From an uncultured Opitutia bacterium (GTDB taxonomy: Bacteria > Verrucomicrobiota > Verrucomicrobiia > Opitutales > UBA953), in contig CAIRWP010000175.1 of the NCBI GenBank assembly GCA_903882335.1, forward strand, positions 1-6,151: a stretch of DNA of 6,151 nucleotides. Direction: 5' to 3'. Positions 4,585 through 6,151 of the stretch are shown piece after piece (position 1 is the stretch's first letter; each line of letters begins with the position of its first letter). The notes under the pieces are model-generated. The model ran no database searches, was not told the DNA's origin, and worked only from the letters and a program-made list of their open reading frames with translations. The position numbers and the translations under genes were made by a program.

Positions 4585-6151
4585 TCCATCCACATCAAAG
4601 GCGCCCGCACCCACAACCTCAAGGACGTGGAACTGACCATCCCGCGTCATCAGTTGACGGTGATCACGGGGGTCAGCGGTTCGGGGAAGTCGTCCCTGGC
4701 GTTCGACACCCTCCATGCCGAGGGGTCCCGGCAATACCTCGAATCCCTCTCGGCGAAGGCCCGGGGGATGATGGATGCCGTGGCCCGGCCCGACGTGGAC
4801 TTCATCCACGGGCTTTCCCCGGTCATCGCCATCGCCCAGCGGACCGGCGGTAACACGAACCCCCGTTCCACGGTAGCCACCTTGACCGAGATCGCCGACC
4901 ACGTCCGGCCGCTTTGGATCGTGGCGGGCGAGCGCGCCTGCCTCAAGGACGGGCACCCGGTCCGCCGGCGGTCGCTGGACGACAACCTGCTGGCCTTGGC
5001 AAAGATCCCGGCCGGTACCCGCCTCATGGTCACCGCCCCGGTCGCCAAGGACAAGCCGTCGGTCCTGCTCGAAACCGTGGCCGACCTTGGTCGACGGGGC
5101 TTCTCCCGCCTCCGTATCGACGGCCAGGTGGCCACGCTGGAGGAGGCCACGGGGCTGCTCACCGGCCGGGCGGCCCGGCAACTCGACGTGGTGGTGGACC
5201 GCATCGTGGCGGGCGAAGATCAGCGGAGCCGCCTAGCGGACTCGCTGGAGCTGGCCTTCAAAGAAGGGCGGCATCGCGCCTTGGTGCTGGCCGACGACGG
5301 GCGGGGCGGTTGGACGGAACAGGCCCTTTCGCTCCACCTGGCCTGCGAGCATTGCGGCACGACCTACGAGCCGATCGCGCCCAAGGCCCTGTCGCACAAC
5401 CACCCGGATGGCGCCTGCCCGGACTGCGGCGGCCTCGGCCGCCAGATGCGCTTCCAGGAAGGTCTCGCCATCCAGGACGACGGGCTCGCCCTCCAGGAGG
5501 GCGTCGTGAAGCCTTGGAAACTCGGGACGCGCAAGGTGCTGATCCGCCGCAACGCCGTGCTGCGGGCGCTGGCCGAGCAGGTACCGTTCGACCTGCGCAC
5601 CCCTTGGCGCGAACTCCCGGAGGCGACGCGGCGGCTACTCCTGCACGGTGATGCCAAACGGGTCTTCCTACTCCCCCCACCGAAAGGCCGCAAGCCGGTC
5701 GAGACCACGTGGGCCGGGATGTTCCCCGAGCTCGAGCAGGCCTACCGGACGACGACCGGGGAGTCTTTGCGGCAGCGTCTGCTTCACTATCAATCGGGCT
5801 CGGTCTGCGCGACTTGCCAAGGGCGGCGGCTCTCGCCGACGGCGCTCTCCCTCCGACTGGACGGGCTGGATCTCGCGGAGTTCCTCCGGCTGACGATCCC
5901 GGAGGCGCTCGCCTTTGCCCGCCGACTGGCCGCGCACCCGCGGGTCCAGCCGATTGAAGAGGCGCGCCGTGGACTGGAGCAACGGCTGGCCTTCTTGCAT
6001 GAAGCCGGCCTGAACTACCTGACCTTGGAGCGCGAGGCCGCGACCCTCTCCGGGGGCGAAGCCCAGCGCGTGCGGCTGGCGACGCAACTCGGTCTGGGCC
6101 TAGTCGGGGTGACCTACGTGCTCGACGAACCGAGCATCGGCCTACACCCGG
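4576..6151 (+). CDS. uvrA: Excinuclease ABC subunit UvrA (N-terminal part, cut by window edge)
   Basis: UvrA is the cytoplasmic ATPase that finds bulky DNA damage and loads UvrB in nucleotide excision repair. The 525 residues seen cover roughly the first half of a usual 900-1000-residue UvrA. In order: IHIKGARTHNL at 5-15; Walker A GVSGSGKSS at 32-40; LESLSAKAR at 55-63; GLSPVIAIAQRT at 79-90; NPRSTVATLTEI at 95-106; a UvrB-binding region at about 130-245; a zinc module with Cys257, Cys260, Cys281 and Cys284; CATC at 411-414; ABC signature LSGGEAQR at 491-498; and Walker B VLDEPS at 515-520. The frame then runs off the edge. An in-frame TAG at 4564 closes the frame upstream, and no ATG, GTG or TTG occurs before GTG 4627, which would delete the first conserved strand. 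CTG 4576 is the best-placed start. Divergent points are one extra residue in QRTGGNTNP, SHNHPDGAC in place of the usual SFNSPYGAC, and a single Cys (122) where CPxCG is usual. It could be a divergent uvrA copy. No SOS box is evident. Confidence 0.92.
   Translation, partial: MDSSIHIKGARTHNLKDVELTIPRHQLTVITGVSGSGKSSLAFDTLHAEGSRQYLESLSAKARGMMDAVARPDVDFIHGLSPVIAIAQRTGGNTNPRSTVATLTEIADHVRPLWIVAGERACLKDGHPVRRRSLDDNLLALAKIPAGTRLMVTAPVAKDKPSVLLETVADLGRRGFSRLRIDGQVATLEEATGLLTGRAARQLDVVVDRIVAGEDQRSRLADSLELAFKEGRHRALVLADDGRGGWTEQALSLHLACEHCGTTYEPIAPKALSHNHPDGACPDCGGLGRQMRFQEGLAIQDDGLALQEGVVKPWKLGTRKVLIRRNAVLRALAEQVPFDLRTPWRELPEATRRLLLHGDAKRVFLLPPPKGRKPVETTWAGMFPELEQAYRTTTGESLRQRLLHYQSGSVCATCQGRRLSPTALSLRLDGLDLAEFLRLTIPEALAFARRLAAHPRVQPIEEARRGLEQRLAFLHEAGLNYLTLEREAATLSGGEAQRVRLATQLGLGLVGVTYVLDEPSIGLHP

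Noticed and set aside
4504..5181. A 225-codon minus-strand open frame opposite uvrA
   Set aside because: It overlaps the unmistakable UvrA N-terminal ATPase motifs on the other strand and shows no domain of its own.

Overview
The window is about two-thirds G+C and densely coded, with no RNA gene, CRISPR array, insertion sequence or prophage signature. The protein styles would fit a Gram-negative heterotroph, possibly of the Verrucomicrobia/Opitutales kind: a PstC with a very large periplasmic insert, a PstS of the GPMSR type, and an exported SGNH protein. That placement is an inference from family resemblance, because the window has no phylogenetic marker of its own. Recognisable Shine-Dalgarno sequences are absent or weak before all the starts.

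Layout from right to left on the minus strand: an exported SGNH/GDSL-fold protein (4449 to 3574); a 107-base gap with a repeated GTAAC motif; pstS, the periplasmic phosphate-binding protein (3466 to 2483); a 109-base gap with a terminator-like stem-loop; pstC, an enlarged permease subunit (2340 to 46); and the first 14 codons of what is very probably pstA (43 to beyond the left edge). The order pstS-pstC-pstA is that of a high-affinity phosphate ABC importer operon. pstB and phoU would be expected further left, outside the window. PstS captures phosphate in the periplasm, and PstC with PstA forms the channel. The stem-loop between pstS and pstC would allow more PstS than permease to be made.

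On the plus strand, diverging from the SGNH gene across about 126 bases, lies uvrA (4576 to the right edge). It encodes the damage-recognition ATPase of nucleotide excision repair and is cut by the window shortly after the Walker B motif of the first ATPase domain. Its reading frame has no ATG, GTG or TTG where the protein should begin. A CTG is the best-placed start, and it lies in the centre of a GGAGTC/GACTCC palindrome.

The points most worth a second look are: (1) the SGNH protein has Asn at both the catalytic Ser and the catalytic His positions while keeping the rest of the fold's motifs; (2) the unusual start of uvrA; (3) a perfect 9-bp inverted repeat in the divergent promoter region; (4) the GTAAC motif repeated ahead of pstS and again just before pstC; and (5) the pstS/pstC stem-loop. 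I found no convincing evidence of a wholly new multi-gene system.
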